From assembly GCA_029561105.1 (NCBI GenBank), contig JAKQJQ010000048.1, positions 1 through 37,602 of the forward strand: 37,602 bases of DNA, in the 5' to 3' direction. Origin of the DNA: Bacteroidota bacterium. GTDB lineage: Bacteria > Bacteroidota > Bacteroidia > Flavobacteriales > Flavobacteriaceae. The stretch's first letter is position 1. The number at the start of each line of letters is the position of its first letter. The notes under the pieces were generated by a model. It did no database searches, had not been told where the DNA came from, and saw nothing but the letters and a program-made list of their open reading frames with translations. Below, in pieces: positions 26,433 to 34,225 of this stretch. The translations under genes were made by a program, and so were the position numbers.

Positions 26433-26897
26433 TTAAAATGTTACTGTAACAATTGCTTCTTTTATGTCTGAATACGGTAGTTCTAGTGTTTTTTGTACCG
26501 TTTCTTTTCCTTTTCCTATTTTTTTAGGCTCACGTGCTTCCCAAGCTAAAGTGATGGATTCATCGGTAGCGTGGGTAAGTTCGGCTTCGATGGTCTCGGT
26601 GGCCGTTTTCACAATCAGCGTACGCCCGATATTTTTCTTGTATTGTCTGGTTTGCTTTAGCGGAGAACCTACTGAAAACGAGGCAACTTCTAGCGAAAAA
26701 TCTTGTTCTTCACGATCGAGATTGTGTTCAATCGCACGGCTGATGTCGATACAATCCTGCAACGACACGCCGTTGTCGCCGTCTAAAGTTACGATAATTT
26801 TGAACGCGTCGGTAATGGTCAGGTCAATTAGAAAAACCGATGGCTTTTCTTTCAATCCTTCGCTGAGCAATTCGCTTACCTTTTCTTTAAATATCAT
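26433..26897 (-). CDS. rimP: Ribosome maturation factor RimP
   Basis: RimP assists late assembly of the 30S ribosomal subunit. The 154-aa protein has the N-terminal alpha/beta domain with [37 protein letters not shown] (an acidic GDxGVSLxDC-type motif). [22 protein letters not shown] follows, the conserved linker to the C-terminal SH3-like domain. The shape matches the family, including the position directly upstream of nusA and infB, an arrangement conserved across bacteria. It is preceded by a leader with a terminator-like hairpin and a strong promoter. Confidence 0.94.
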   Translation of the reverse strand: MIFKEKVSELLSEGLKEKPSVFLIDLTITDAFKIIVTLDGDNGVSLQDCIDISRAIEHNLDREEQDFSLEVASFSVGSPLKQTRQYKKNIGRTLIVKTATETIEAELTHATDESITLAWEAREPKKIGKGKETVQKTLELPYSDIKEAIVTVTF

Positions 26898-26902
26898 ATT
26901 GT

Positions 26903-26932
26903 GTATAAAAAGAGGGAAGCATTGCTTCCCTC
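26903..26932 (-). terminator. Terminator-like hairpin in the rimP leader (candidate attenuator)
   Basis: On the minus strand a 9-bp perfect stem GAGGGAAGC/GCTTCCCTC (26932-26912, 3-base loop) is followed directly by TTTTTATA and then, within 15 bases, the rimP ATG. It lies downstream of the rimP promoter, not at the end of any gene. It looks like an intrinsic terminator placed to control entry into the rimP-nusA-infB operon. The T run is on the minus strand only. Confidence 0.6.
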
Positions 26933-26961
26933 ATTATCTAACGTTTGCATAAATAACGGCG

Positions 26962-26989
26962 CAAATATAGTCTTTTTTTTGTAATTCAA
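26962..26989 (-). promoter_or_regulatory. Promoter of the rimP-nusA-infB operon
   Basis: On the minus strand TTG (26989-26987), 17 bases, then TATATTTG (26969-26962), a perfect match. Transcription would start near 26955, giving a leader of about 58 bases that contains the hairpin at 26912-26932. Confidence 0.75.
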
Positions 26990-26995
26990 AAATGA

Positions 26996-27026
26996 TTGGA
27001 GATGTAAAAAAAATACAGTACCTTTA
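26996..27026 (+). promoter_or_regulatory. Candidate promoter of the UspA gene
   Basis: TTG (26996-26998), 20 bases, then TACCTTTA (27019-27026), one base from consensus. It lies back to back with the rimP promoter and leaves a leader of about 45 bases. Confidence 0.4.
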
Positions 27027-27075
27027 TTGTATCATTTTAACCCTAATATTTATACAATTTCTTACACTTCTTATT

Positions 27076-27900
27076 ATGAAAAGAATTTTAGTTCCTACAG
27101 ACTTTTCCAAACATGCCGAATACGCTCTCAAAGTGGCCGCACAGATTGCCCGGGAAAATGACAGTGAAATCATTTTGCTTCACATGCTCGAATTGCCGCA
27201 TCAGGCTGGAGATGCAATAGGTAGCGGACACCAAATTCCAGAAATCATGTTTTACAAAGACCAGGCGATCAGAAACCTGGAAGATTTAATGGATGTGGAT
27301 TATTTGAGCGGACTCAACGTTTCTGAAATTATCCAGTTTGAAAAAGCATTCGAAGGAATTCTAACGGTAAGCAAAAAAAATAATATTGATTTGGTAGTCA
27401 TGGGTTCTCACGGAACCAGCGGATTCCAGGAAATGCTCATCGGATCTAACACTGAAAAAGTAGTTCGCTTTTCTGAAGCTCCTGTGTTAGTGATAAAAAA
27501 TGAACACGATAATTTTAAGGCCGCCAATTTTGTATTCGCGTCCGATTTCTCAAACGAAATTAAAAAGCCTTTCAGACAATTGCTTGAATTTGCAAAGGCG
27601 TTCAAAGCCAATTTAAGCTTGGTAATGATCAATACACCTAACAGCTTTAAGCCAACCCACGTTGCCGAGAAAATCATGACCGATTTCATGAAAGAGTTTG
27701 ACTATCCCAACCACAGTCTGCATATCTACAACGATGTGAATATAGAGAAAGGCGTACTCAATTTCGCTAACAGTGTATCTGCAGATTTGATCGGCATGTG
27801 TACCCACGGAAGAACTGGCTTCTCTCACTTTTTTAACGGAAGCATCAGCGAAGACCTCGTAAATCATGCGGTAAGACCGGTGATTACCTTTAAGATATAG
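27076..27900 (+). CDS. Universal stress protein with two UspA domains
   Basis: The 274-aa protein is a tandem of two UspA (Rossmann-like) domains, about 1-145 and 150-274. The first has ILVPTDFS at its start and the ATP-loop GSHGTSGFQEMLIGSNTEKVV, followed by APVLVIK. The second has FVFASDFS and THGRTGFSHFFNGSISEDLV, then RPVITFKI. Both loops keep the G-x2-G-x9-G(S/T) spacing of ATP-binding Usps. Such proteins protect cells in growth arrest and stress; the specific trigger is unknown. The frame is open upstream to 26992, but the ATG at 27076 begins the canonical MKRILVPTDFS. Confidence 0.9.
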   Translation: MKRILVPTDFSKHAEYALKVAAQIARENDSEIILLHMLELPHQAGDAIGSGHQIPEIMFYKDQAIRNLEDLMDVDYLSGLNVSEIIQFEKAFEGILTVSKKNNIDLVVMGSHGTSGFQEMLIGSNTEKVVRFSEAPVLVIKNEHDNFKAANFVFASDFSNEIKKPFRQLLEFAKAFKANLSLVMINTPNSFKPTHVAEKIMTDFMKEFDYPNHSLHIYNDVNIEKGVLNFANSVSADLIGMCTHGRTGFSHFFNGSISEDLVNHAVRPVITFKI

Positions 27901-27918
27901 GTTTCTCTCATAAAATTC

Positions 27919-27962
27919 AAAAATCCCAAACTCCATGCAAAAATGGAATTTGGGATTTTTTT
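27919..27962 (+). terminator. Terminator of the UspA gene
   Basis: AAAAATCCCAAACTCCAT and ATGGAATTTGGGATTTTT pair with one mismatch around a short A-rich loop, followed by a T run ending at 27962. It begins 18 bases after the stop codon. Confidence 0.85.
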
Positions 27963-28030
27963 ATTGGACTCTAGTCAAAACCAAAGAAAGAATGGATGTG
28001 AGCAAATTTTGCAATTTAACCACCTTAAAA

Positions 28031-28062
28031 TAATAATCCCCGATCATTGCTGATCGGGGATT
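28031..28062 (-). terminator. Terminator of tRNA-Gln
   Basis: A 12-bp perfect stem AATCCCCGATCA/TGATCGGGGATT (28035-28062) with loop TTGC. On the minus strand it is followed by TTATTATTTT. It starts 5 bases after the tRNA 3' end. Confidence 0.85.
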
Positions 28063-28066
28063 GAAG

Positions 28067-28137
28067 TTGGCCCACTAGGACTCGAACCTAGAAAGACGGC
28101 ACCAAAAACCGTAGTGTTACCATTACACCATGGGCCA
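28067..28137 (-). tRNA. tRNA-Gln (TTG)
   Basis: The minus strand folds as a cloverleaf of 71 bases: acceptor TGGCCCA/TGGGCCA with discriminator A, and D-stem GTGT/ACAC. The anticodon stem ACGGT/GCCGT encloses TTTTGGT, giving anticodon TTG. The T-stem is CTAGG/CCTAG around TTCGAGT. CCA is not encoded. It has its own promoter and terminator. Confidence 0.95.
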
Positions 28138-28161
28138 ATTCCATTGCTGCTTTAGCGAGTG

Positions 28162-28191
28162 CAAATTTAAAACAAATTTTATTTTCAGCAA
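28162..28191 (-). promoter_or_regulatory. Promoter of tRNA-Gln
   Basis: On the minus strand TTG (28191-28189), 19 bases, then TAAATTTG (28169-28162). The tRNA begins 24 bases after the -7 element. The remaining bases to the DUF2723 gene hold nothing else I can support. Confidence 0.75.
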
Positions 28192-28370
28192 GTATTTCTT
28201 ATTTTTTCTTCAAAATAATTTTAGTGTAACACGTTTACACTTGCAAAGTCTTTTGCAGCAGGAATCAAAAAGTCTGAGCGCTAAACAATCGCATAGAATT
28301 TTTGTTAATGCTTATAGCGTTCGGTAAAAAAATAGTTTCTTTGTATCACAAAAAAATATCCTGAATCCGT

Positions 28371-31300
28371 ATGATGACATTTAATTTCAATAAATGGAAT
28401 ACAATTGCCGGCTGGACAGCTTTTGCCGTCGCTTTGGTTACCTATACCCTCACCGTAGAACCCACTATGAGTTTCTGGGATTGCGGCGAGTACATTGCTA
28501 CGGCAGCCAAGTTAGAAGTGGGTCATCCGCCAGGCGCGCCGCTGTTCCAGATGATGGGAGCCTTTTTTGCAATGTTTGCCACAGATAAAAACCAAGTGGC
28601 ATTGATGGTCAACATGATGTCTGTTTTTTCGAGCGCGTTTACCATCTTATTCATGTTCTGGTCGTCGACGATGATTCTCAAAAAAATCATCTCACGATTC
28701 TCAGAGATCAATAACAACAATGCATTGGTGATCCTTGGCGGTTCTTTTGTAGGCGCTTTGGCTTACACTTTTTCGGACAGCTTTTGGTTCAATGCCGTAG
28801 AAGCAGAAGTCTACGCCATGGCAACACTTTTCATTTCATTGATGTTTTGGCTTGGGCTAAAATGGGAGGAAGACATGGATACACCAAGAGGCAATAAATG
28901 GCTTTTGATTATCTGCCTGGTTACCGGACTTTCTTTTGGCGTGCATTTCATGGCATTGCTTACGATCCCATCAATAGGTTTCTTGTATTATTTCAAACAT
29001 TACAAAACCATCACAATCTCTAATTTCATTGTTGCCAATGTGGTAGTGGTAGCCGTATTGTTATTTATTTTTAAATTGTTATTGCCCTGGACTATGGCTT
29101 TCTTTGGGAAAACAGAAATATTCGCAGTCAATAGCCTCGGCCTTCCATTTGACTCGGGAACTGTTCTCGCCACTTTATTAATTGTCGCCTTCTTTTATTT
29201 TGGACTGCGTTATACCAGAAAGAATGGTTATGTTTTTTACAACACTATTATCCTTTGCATCCTTTTCATTTTCATTGGGTTCTCTACCTGGATGATGCTC
29301 CCTATCCGTGCCAACGCCAACACGCCCATCAATGAGAACAAACCCTCAGATGCAGCCGAAGTTCTTGCTTATTACAACCGTGAGCAATATGGCGTAAACC
29401 CTTTGTTCTACGGTCCGCAGTACACCGATTCTTTTGTCGGATTGGACGCAGACACGCCATACCTCGACAAAGCACCCAACTATGAAAGGGACTATAAAAC
29501 CGGCAAATACGTCATCACCAACAACTACAAAAATGCAGAGCAAAACTCTGATGACAACCAAAAAGCCATCTTGCCACGTTTGTGGAGTACCGAACACATC
29601 GAAAACTACATCAATTTTACGCGTGTCCCTGAGTTCAGGATCAAGCCCGAATACTCTGAAGAACAAGAACTCATTGATGTCATTGCCGAATTTAGAAAAG
29701 CGTATGCCCAACAGCAAATAGATACCGAAGGCTACATTACTTTCCTCAAAAGCTACGGAGAATACCTCGTAATTGAAAAACCAAGTACCTGGGACAATAT
29801 AAGCTTCATGTTTGAATACCAGTTTGGTTATATGTACTGGCGTTACCTGATGTGGAATTTCACCGGCAGGCAAAACGACATCCAGGGCAAATACGACAAT
29901 CTCGACGGCAACTGGCTCAGTGGCATTAAGTTCATCGACGAGTCGCATTTGGGATCACAGGAAAATCTACCAGACGATGTCCTGAACAACAAAGGGCGTA
30001 ATGTATATTACTTTTTACCATTCATTTTGGGATTGATTGGATTGTTTTACCACGCCAACAAAGACCTCAAAAGTTTCTATGTCCTTTTTACGCTATTCCT
30101 TTTCACTGGAATCGCACTCAAGATTTACCTCAATGAACGCCCGTTCGAGCCACGCGAACGCGATTATGCGCTCGTAGGTTCGTTTTATGTGTTTGCCATT
30201 TGGGTTGGGTTCGGAGTCTACGCGATATACGACACGCTCAAAAACTTCATACAACCCAAAATTGCAGGACCGACCATTATTGCAGCGAGTTTGCTGGCCG
30301 CTCCGGTTTTAATGGCGTCGCAAAACTGGGACGACCATGATCGTTCTAACAAATACACTGCAATTTCTATGGCCAAGAGCTATCTGAATTCGTGCGAGCC
30401 CAACGCCATTTTATTCACCATTGGCGACAACGACACCTTCCCGCTTTGGTACGCTCAGGAAATAGAAGGCGTGCGAACCGACATCAAGATTGTCAACACC
30501 AGCCTTTTTATGACCGATTGGTACATCGACCAGATGAAAATGAAGACTTATGAGGCTGATGGTGTCCCGATTTCATTCACCCACGACCAATATGTAGGTG
30601 ACAAACTCGACTACGCGGTGTACAACGCCAAAACCGAGGCGCGATGGAATATCAAGGACTTAATTGATTTCATCCGCAGCGACGATCCGCGCACCACCGT
30701 AGAAATGCAAAACGGCCAAAAAATACATTTCTATCCCACCAATAAGGTTAGGATTCCGATCGACAAGAATACCATCATACAAAATAAGGTGGTTGCTCCT
30801 AAGTATTACGATTCTATTGTACCCTACATTGACATTGAAATCAAAGGGCCAGCCTTGTACAAAAACCGATTGATGATGCTCGACGTACTTGTAAACAACA
30901 ACTGGAAAAGACCCATCTATTTCACCGGAGGCAGCTTTGGCGATGACGATTATTTATGGATGAAAGATTATTTGCAGCTCGACGGAATGGTTTACAAACT
31001 CGTTCCCATTCGCACAGCCATCCCAAAAGACGGTAGCCCGCTGGATATGGGCCAAATCGACTCTCAAAAAATGTACAACATTGTCATGAAATGGGATTGG
31101 GGCAATGGCGAACTCAACACCATTTACCACGATCCAGAAACCCGCAAGAACAGCATCTCATCGCGTACCAACATGTCGCGCCTTATGGAACAGCTCATCA
31201 ACGAAGGCCAAAAGGAAAAAGCCAAAAAAATCATTGATCTGGCAATGACTAAAATGCCGTTGGAATATTTTGGGTATTATTCGTTACTGGATCCATTTGC

Positions 31301-31574
31301 TGGCGGTTACTATGAAGTTGGTGAAAAAGCAAAGGCCAGGCAGTTGCTGGATCAACTCATGACCAAATACAAACAAAACCTGACTTATTATCGCGGCTTG
31401 ACCGCGTCGGAGCAAAATGACATCATGATTGACATCATCACAGACATTGAGCGCTACAGGGGATTGCTTGAAGTCATGAAAGATCGAGGCGATATCGATT
31501 ATTACAACCAGAACAAGAAAGTCTTTAACTCTTACAACGAAATGTTCCACCGTTTCGGACGGGACAACGAATAA
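28371..31574 (+). CDS. DUF2723 polytopic membrane protein (GT-C glycosyltransferase-like)
   Basis: The 1067-aa protein has about twelve hydrophobic helices in its first 640 residues and a soluble C-terminal region. The N-terminus reads VTYTLTVEPTMSFWDCGEYIATAAKLEVGHPPGAP, the DUF2723 signature; an acidic motif (Asp-x-x-Glu) just after the first helix is typical of GT-C enzymes such as protein O-mannosyltransferases. The second half has NDTFPLWYAQEIEGVRTDI and TGGSFGDDDYLWMKDYL, also family features. Proteins of this family are nearly universal in Bacteroidota and are suspected to transfer sugars from lipid carriers in the periplasm; a link to the phylum's protein O-glycosylation is plausible but is inference. 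Two ATGs in a row open the frame. Confidence 0.85.
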   Translation: MMTFNFNKWNTIAGWTAFAVALVTYTLTVEPTMSFWDCGEYIATAAKLEVGHPPGAPLFQMMGAFFAMFATDKNQVALMVNMMSVFSSAFTILFMFWSSTMILKKIISRFSEINNNNALVILGGSFVGALAYTFSDSFWFNAVEAEVYAMATLFISLMFWLGLKWEEDMDTPRGNKWLLIICLVTGLSFGVHFMALLTIPSIGFLYYFKHYKTITISNFIVANVVVVAVLLFIFKLLLPWTMAFFGKTEIFAVNSLGLPFDSGTVLATLLIVAFFYFGLRYTRKNGYVFYNTIILCILFIFIGFSTWMMLPIRANANTPINENKPSDAAEVLAYYNREQYGVNPLFYGPQYTDSFVGLDADTPYLDKAPNYERDYKTGKYVITNNYKNAEQNSDDNQKAILPRLWSTEHIENYINFTRVPEFRIKPEYSEEQELIDVIAEFRKAYAQQQIDTEGYITFLKSYGEYLVIEKPSTWDNISFMFEYQFGYMYWRYLMWNFTGRQNDIQGKYDNLDGNWLSGIKFIDESHLGSQENLPDDVLNNKGRNVYYFLPFILGLIGLFYHANKDLKSFYVLFTLFLFTGIALKIYLNERPFEPRERDYALVGSFYVFAIWVGFGVYAIYDTLKNFIQPKIAGPTIIAASLLAAPVLMASQNWDDHDRSNKYTAISMAKSYLNSCEPNAILFTIGDNDTFPLWYAQEIEGVRTDIKIVNTSLFMTDWYIDQMKMKTYEADGVPISFTHDQYVGDKLDYAVYNAKTEARWNIKDLIDFIRSDDPRTTVEMQNGQKIHFYPTNKVRIPIDKNTIIQNKVVAPKYYDSIVPYIDIEIKGPALYKNRLMMLDVLVNNNWKRPIYFTGGSFGDDDYLWMKDYLQLDGMVYKLVPIRTAIPKDGSPLDMGQIDSQKMYNIVMKWDWGNGELNTIYHDPETRKNSISSRTNMSRLMEQLINEGQKEKAKKIIDLAMTKMPLEYFGYYSLLDPFAGGYYEVGEKAKARQLLDQLMTKYKQNLTYYRGLTASEQNDIMIDIITDIERYRGLLEVMKDRGDIDYYNQNKKVFNSYNEMFHRFGRDNE

Positions 31575-31582
31575 CAAAAAAC

Positions 31583-31615
31583 AAAGCAGTACCCTCAAAA
31601 CGTACTGCTTTTTTT
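31583..31615 (+). terminator. Terminator after the DUF2723 gene
   Basis: The stem AAAGCAGTAC/GTACTGCTTT (31583-31611) with a 9-base loop is followed by T residues to 31615. It ends only 12 bases before the ATG of the deacetylase gene, leaving no room for a separate promoter, so that gene must depend on read-through or on a promoter inside DUF2723. Confidence 0.85.
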
Positions 31616-31627
31616 AATTGCAACAAT

Positions 31628-32263
31628 ATGGGATTCTATTGGATAAAGACCAACCGCCTCATTAAGAAGGTATTCCCTAACTATGTTTGGGACATTCCCA
31701 ACGACTCGAAAAAGGTTTTCCTTACTTTCGACGATGGCCCCACACCCGAAATTACCCAATGGGTCTTATCCCAACTCAAACAACACCAAGCCAAAGCTAC
31801 CTTTTTTTGTATCGGCAATAACATTGAGAACCATCCCGAGCTATTCCAAAAGATTTTAGCCGACGGGCACCTCATTGGCAACCATACCTTCGACCACCTT
31901 AACGGCTGGAAGCAAGAAAACGGGAAATACCTTGAAAATGTAGCCGCTTGCGCCGAATCCATCAAAAAACGAACAGAAAGTAACGACTTGTTTCGCCCGC
32001 CTTATGGCAAAGTCAAACGGTCACAAACAAAAATGCTAAAAGCGTTGGGGTATAAAATTGTGATGTGGGATATCCTGAGCGCCGATTTTGACCACCGAAT
32101 TACACCGCAGCAATGCCTGGACAACGTGATCAAAAACGTCCAATCGGGTAGTGTGATAATTTTTCACGACAGTGTGAAAGGTTTCAAGAACCTTGAATAC
32201 GCCCTGCCAAAAACACTGGAGTTTTTAAAAGAAAATGGTTTTGAATGTGCGGCAATCGACTAG
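31628..32263 (+). CDS. Polysaccharide deacetylase (NodB homology, carbohydrate esterase family 4)
   Basis: The 211-aa protein is a metal-dependent N-deacetylase of sugar polymers. All five family motifs are visible. Motif 1 is TFDDGP (catalytic base and metal-binding Asp), motif 2 is GNHTFDH (the two metal His), and motif 3 is RPPYG. Motif 4 is the MWDILSADFD region, and motif 5 is IIFHDS with the catalytic His. No signal peptide or membrane anchor is evident, although the first 15 residues are weakly hydrophobic and basic. The likely substrate is peptidoglycan or another N-acetylated glycan. Its stop TAG forms half of a CTAG shared with the opposite thioredoxin-like gene. Confidence 0.9.
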   Translation: MGFYWIKTNRLIKKVFPNYVWDIPNDSKKVFLTFDDGPTPEITQWVLSQLKQHQAKATFFCIGNNIENHPELFQKILADGHLIGNHTFDHLNGWKQENGKYLENVAACAESIKKRTESNDLFRPPYGKVKRSQTKMLKALGYKIVMWDILSADFDHRITPQQCLDNVIKNVQSGSVIIFHDSVKGFKNLEYALPKTLEFLKENGFECAAID

Positions 32264-32556
32264 AGTTGCTCCTGCACCAAACCGATGATGGTGTTGGCGT
32301 CTAATTCACCGGATTGCCTCCAGATCATTTGACCTTCCTTGTAAATCATTAAGGTAGGTAAACCTTTGATGCGAAGCGCATCGGCAAGTTCCTGGTTTTT
32401 ATCCACATCAATCTTGATTACTTTGGCTTTATCGCCCAAAGCGGCAGCAACATCGCGTATTACCGGATGCATCGACACGGATGACTCGTTCCAATCGGTG
32501 TAGAAATCAATCAAGACCGGAACTTGAGCATTAATAAGTTCTCCAAATTTTGACAT
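32260..32556 (-). CDS. Thioredoxin-fold protein lacking the active-site cysteines
   Basis: The 98-aa protein aligns with thioredoxin: VPVLIDFYTDW (strand and Trp22), IKIDVDKNQELADALRIKGLPTLMIYKEGQ with the cis-Pro, and the closing helix. Where thioredoxins have WCGPC this one has WNESS, so Asn23 and Ser26 replace both redox cysteines, and there is no Cys anywhere in the chain. It cannot act as a disulfide reductase and probably serves as a binding or scaffold protein. The fold and length are otherwise intact and the reading frame is clean, so it is not a decayed pseudogene. It is convergent with the deacetylase, with stops sharing CTAG. Confidence 0.85.
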   Translation of the reverse strand: MSKFGELINAQVPVLIDFYTDWNESSVSMHPVIRDVAAALGDKAKVIKIDVDKNQELADALRIKGLPTLMIYKEGQMIWRQSGELDANTIIGLVQEQL

Positions 32557-32595
32557 AAACTAATTCTTTAGTCTTCTGGTTGAGATATTAAGATA

Positions 32596-32603
32596 CAAAT
32601 GTA
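32596..32603 (-). promoter_or_regulatory. -7 element before the thioredoxin-like gene
   Basis: On the minus strand TACATTTG fits the -7 consensus 39 bases before the ATG, but no TTG is suitably placed upstream, so the promoter is only partly supported. Confidence 0.35.
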
Positions 32604-32629
32604 GCATTTTTAACTAATTATGCTAATTT

Positions 32630-33850
32630 TTACCTTTTTTTTAGTTGAATGACCGTTATTTCGGGCATAATACCCACCCGTCCCGGATAGGCATGAAATC
32701 CGAAGCCGCGATTCACATAAATGTACCTGCCAAACTCTTCATACAACCCTGCCCATTGCTTGTACATGTATTGCGCCAGGCTCCATTTAAACCCAGGGAT
32801 CTCAATCCCAAACTGCATGCCGTGCGTATGACCCGACAAGGTCAGGTGGAAATGCTTTTCATGTTGCTTGACCTCATACTCCCAATGGCTCGGGTCATGG
32901 CTCATCAACACTTTGAAATCGTATTTTGACAGTTGTTGGGCCGCCTTTTGCAAATCGCCAGCCTGTTTGAAATTCTTGCCCCAATTTTCTACGCCAACCA
33001 AGGCAATCTTTTCATCTCCCTTTTGAATATAGGTATGCTCGTTTAGCAACAACTGGAAACCGATGTCGCCATAGAGCTTTTTGATTGCAGTAAAATTTTC
33101 TTCTTTTTCCCGCTGGGTTGGCCAGTCGATATATTCGCCATAATCGTGGTTGCCCAAAACTGAGTATTTACCATAAGCATGCGGCTTGATCCGATTGAAG
33201 GTATCAATCCACGGATGCATTTCTGTAGCGTGTGTATTGACAATATCTCCGGTAAACAAAATGATATCCGAATCCTGCTCGTTGACCAGGTCGATTGCGT
33301 AATTGATTTTTTCGGGATTATCAAAACTGCCAGAGTGGATATCAGAAATGTGCGTAATGGTAAAGCCGTCGAAGGCATCTGGCAAATCAGGGAAGAAAAT
33401 GCGTTGCTTAATCACCTTATAGTTGTATTTGCCAATCGTCATTCCGTAAATCAATGACAAAAACGGGACGGCCGCCAAACCCAGTGCAATCTGGCTGATG
33501 AACTTTCGCCTGCCCGGAAGAAAATCCCTCGTCGTGTCGGATTCGATAAAATAACGCGCCGCTCCAAAAACCACTCGGTAAATGTCTTCTCCAAACAAAA
33601 TAAGCGTCGCAACAATTTTAGGGATATAAACCAGCAACAACAGACCCATTGTCAAAAGGGTTTGTCTGGTTTGGCCCACAGAACGGTCAAATTGCGTGAA
33701 CGAATAAACAATAAACGCAAAAAGTAATAAACTGATAATCTGGTATAAAGTCAACGCCCACCGCAACCTGAACACGGTTTTAAACGCCTGAAAGGCATAC
33801 AATTCTATAACGCCAAGAATAAAACACAGGAGTAAAAGTCGAAAGACCAT
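32630..33850 (-). CDS. Membrane-anchored metallophosphoesterase (calcineurin-like)
   Basis: The 406-aa protein has four hydrophobic helices in its first 130 residues (MVFRLLLLC onward), then a twin-Arg-like FLPGRRKFISQIALGLA, then a cytoplasmic or periplasmic phosphoesterase domain. Metal-binding motifs are complete: HISDIHSGSF, LFTGDIVN, LGNHDYG, LMSHDPSHWE and SGHTHGMQFG. This is the arrangement seen in YaeI/YkuE-type phosphodiesterases that act on phospholipids or UDP-sugar lipids; the substrate is not deducible. The frame extends to a TTG at 33871, but the ATG at 33848-33850 is chosen. It ends 73 bases before the start of the downstream thioredoxin-like gene. Confidence 0.88.
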   Translation of the reverse strand: MVFRLLLLCFILGVIELYAFQAFKTVFRLRWALTLYQIISLLLFAFIVYSFTQFDRSVGQTRQTLLTMGLLLLVYIPKIVATLILFGEDIYRVVFGAARYFIESDTTRDFLPGRRKFISQIALGLAAVPFLSLIYGMTIGKYNYKVIKQRIFFPDLPDAFDGFTITHISDIHSGSFDNPEKINYAIDLVNEQDSDIILFTGDIVNTHATEMHPWIDTFNRIKPHAYGKYSVLGNHDYGEYIDWPTQREKEENFTAIKKLYGDIGFQLLLNEHTYIQKGDEKIALVGVENWGKNFKQAGDLQKAAQQLSKYDFKVLMSHDPSHWEYEVKQHEKHFHLTLSGHTHGMQFGIEIPGFKWSLAQYMYKQWAGLYEEFGRYIYVNRGFGFHAYPGRVGIMPEITVIQLKKR

Positions 33851-33920
33851 TCTGGAAAAAAATTTACACAAAATAACGAATTACCCAAACGCAAGGGCGT
33901 TTTATTATCATAAATTTAAC

Positions 33921-33939
33921 TTGCGCCAAACCGGCGCAA
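33921..33939. terminator. Hairpin between the metallophosphoesterase gene and a small ORF
   Basis: TTGCGCC/GGCGCAA, a 7-bp GC-rich stem with loop AAACC. It lies 10 bases after the stop of the minus-strand 30-aa ORF. T residues beyond it are broken (TTAAATTT on the minus strand), so the terminator call is moderate. Confidence 0.5.
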
Positions 33940-33949
33940 AATCTGCTTG

Positions 33950-34042
33950 TTAATTCCAGAAAATATTGTAGATGTTTAGGCTGATGACGGTAAGGACAAT
34001 CGCCGCGAAAAACAACAGTCGTACATTGTAGATTTTAATCAT
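33950..34042 (-). CDS. Possible 30-aa single-pass membrane peptide
   Basis: An ATG at 34040-34042 opens a frame that begins MIKIYNVRLL, continues as an uninterrupted hydrophobic segment (about residues 9-22), and ends NIYNIFWN before TAA. The pattern of a basic start, one membrane helix and an aromatic end is that of small bacterial membrane proteins, and a hairpin follows the stop. No good promoter is visible upstream on the minus strand. The 375-base gap between the metallophosphoesterase and the kinase otherwise contains only the hairpin and the kinase promoter. It could be a chance ORF; comparison among relatives would settle it. Confidence 0.45.
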   Translation of the reverse strand: MIKIYNVRLLFFAAIVLTVISLNIYNIFWN

Positions 34043-34174
34043 GCCATAAAGTTTTAAAGGTTTTGATTTACTTACGTTGAATTGAAGAATACGGTTTTGA
34101 GTGCTTTCTTTTTAAATTTTGCGGCAAATTCGGGCGCGTTTTGCCTTTCAAAACAAACAATCGAACCAAAAGCA

Positions 34175-34203
34175 TTGTTGTCTCATAAATTTTTATAGAT
34201 TTA
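34175..34203 (+). promoter_or_regulatory. Promoter of the histidine kinase-LytTR operon
   Basis: TTG (34175-34177), 18 bases, then TAGATTTA (34196-34203), one base from TAnnTTTG. The kinase start follows 22 bases later. The same 8-mer TAGATTTA recurs before the 67-aa gene at 36780-36787. Confidence 0.5.
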
Positions 34204-34225
34204 AACGTTTTTTAACAACTATGCG

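Noticed and set aside
32260-32556. Thioredoxin-like gene as a pseudogene
   Set aside because: The frame is complete, of family length, with all structural motifs; only the cysteines are replaced.
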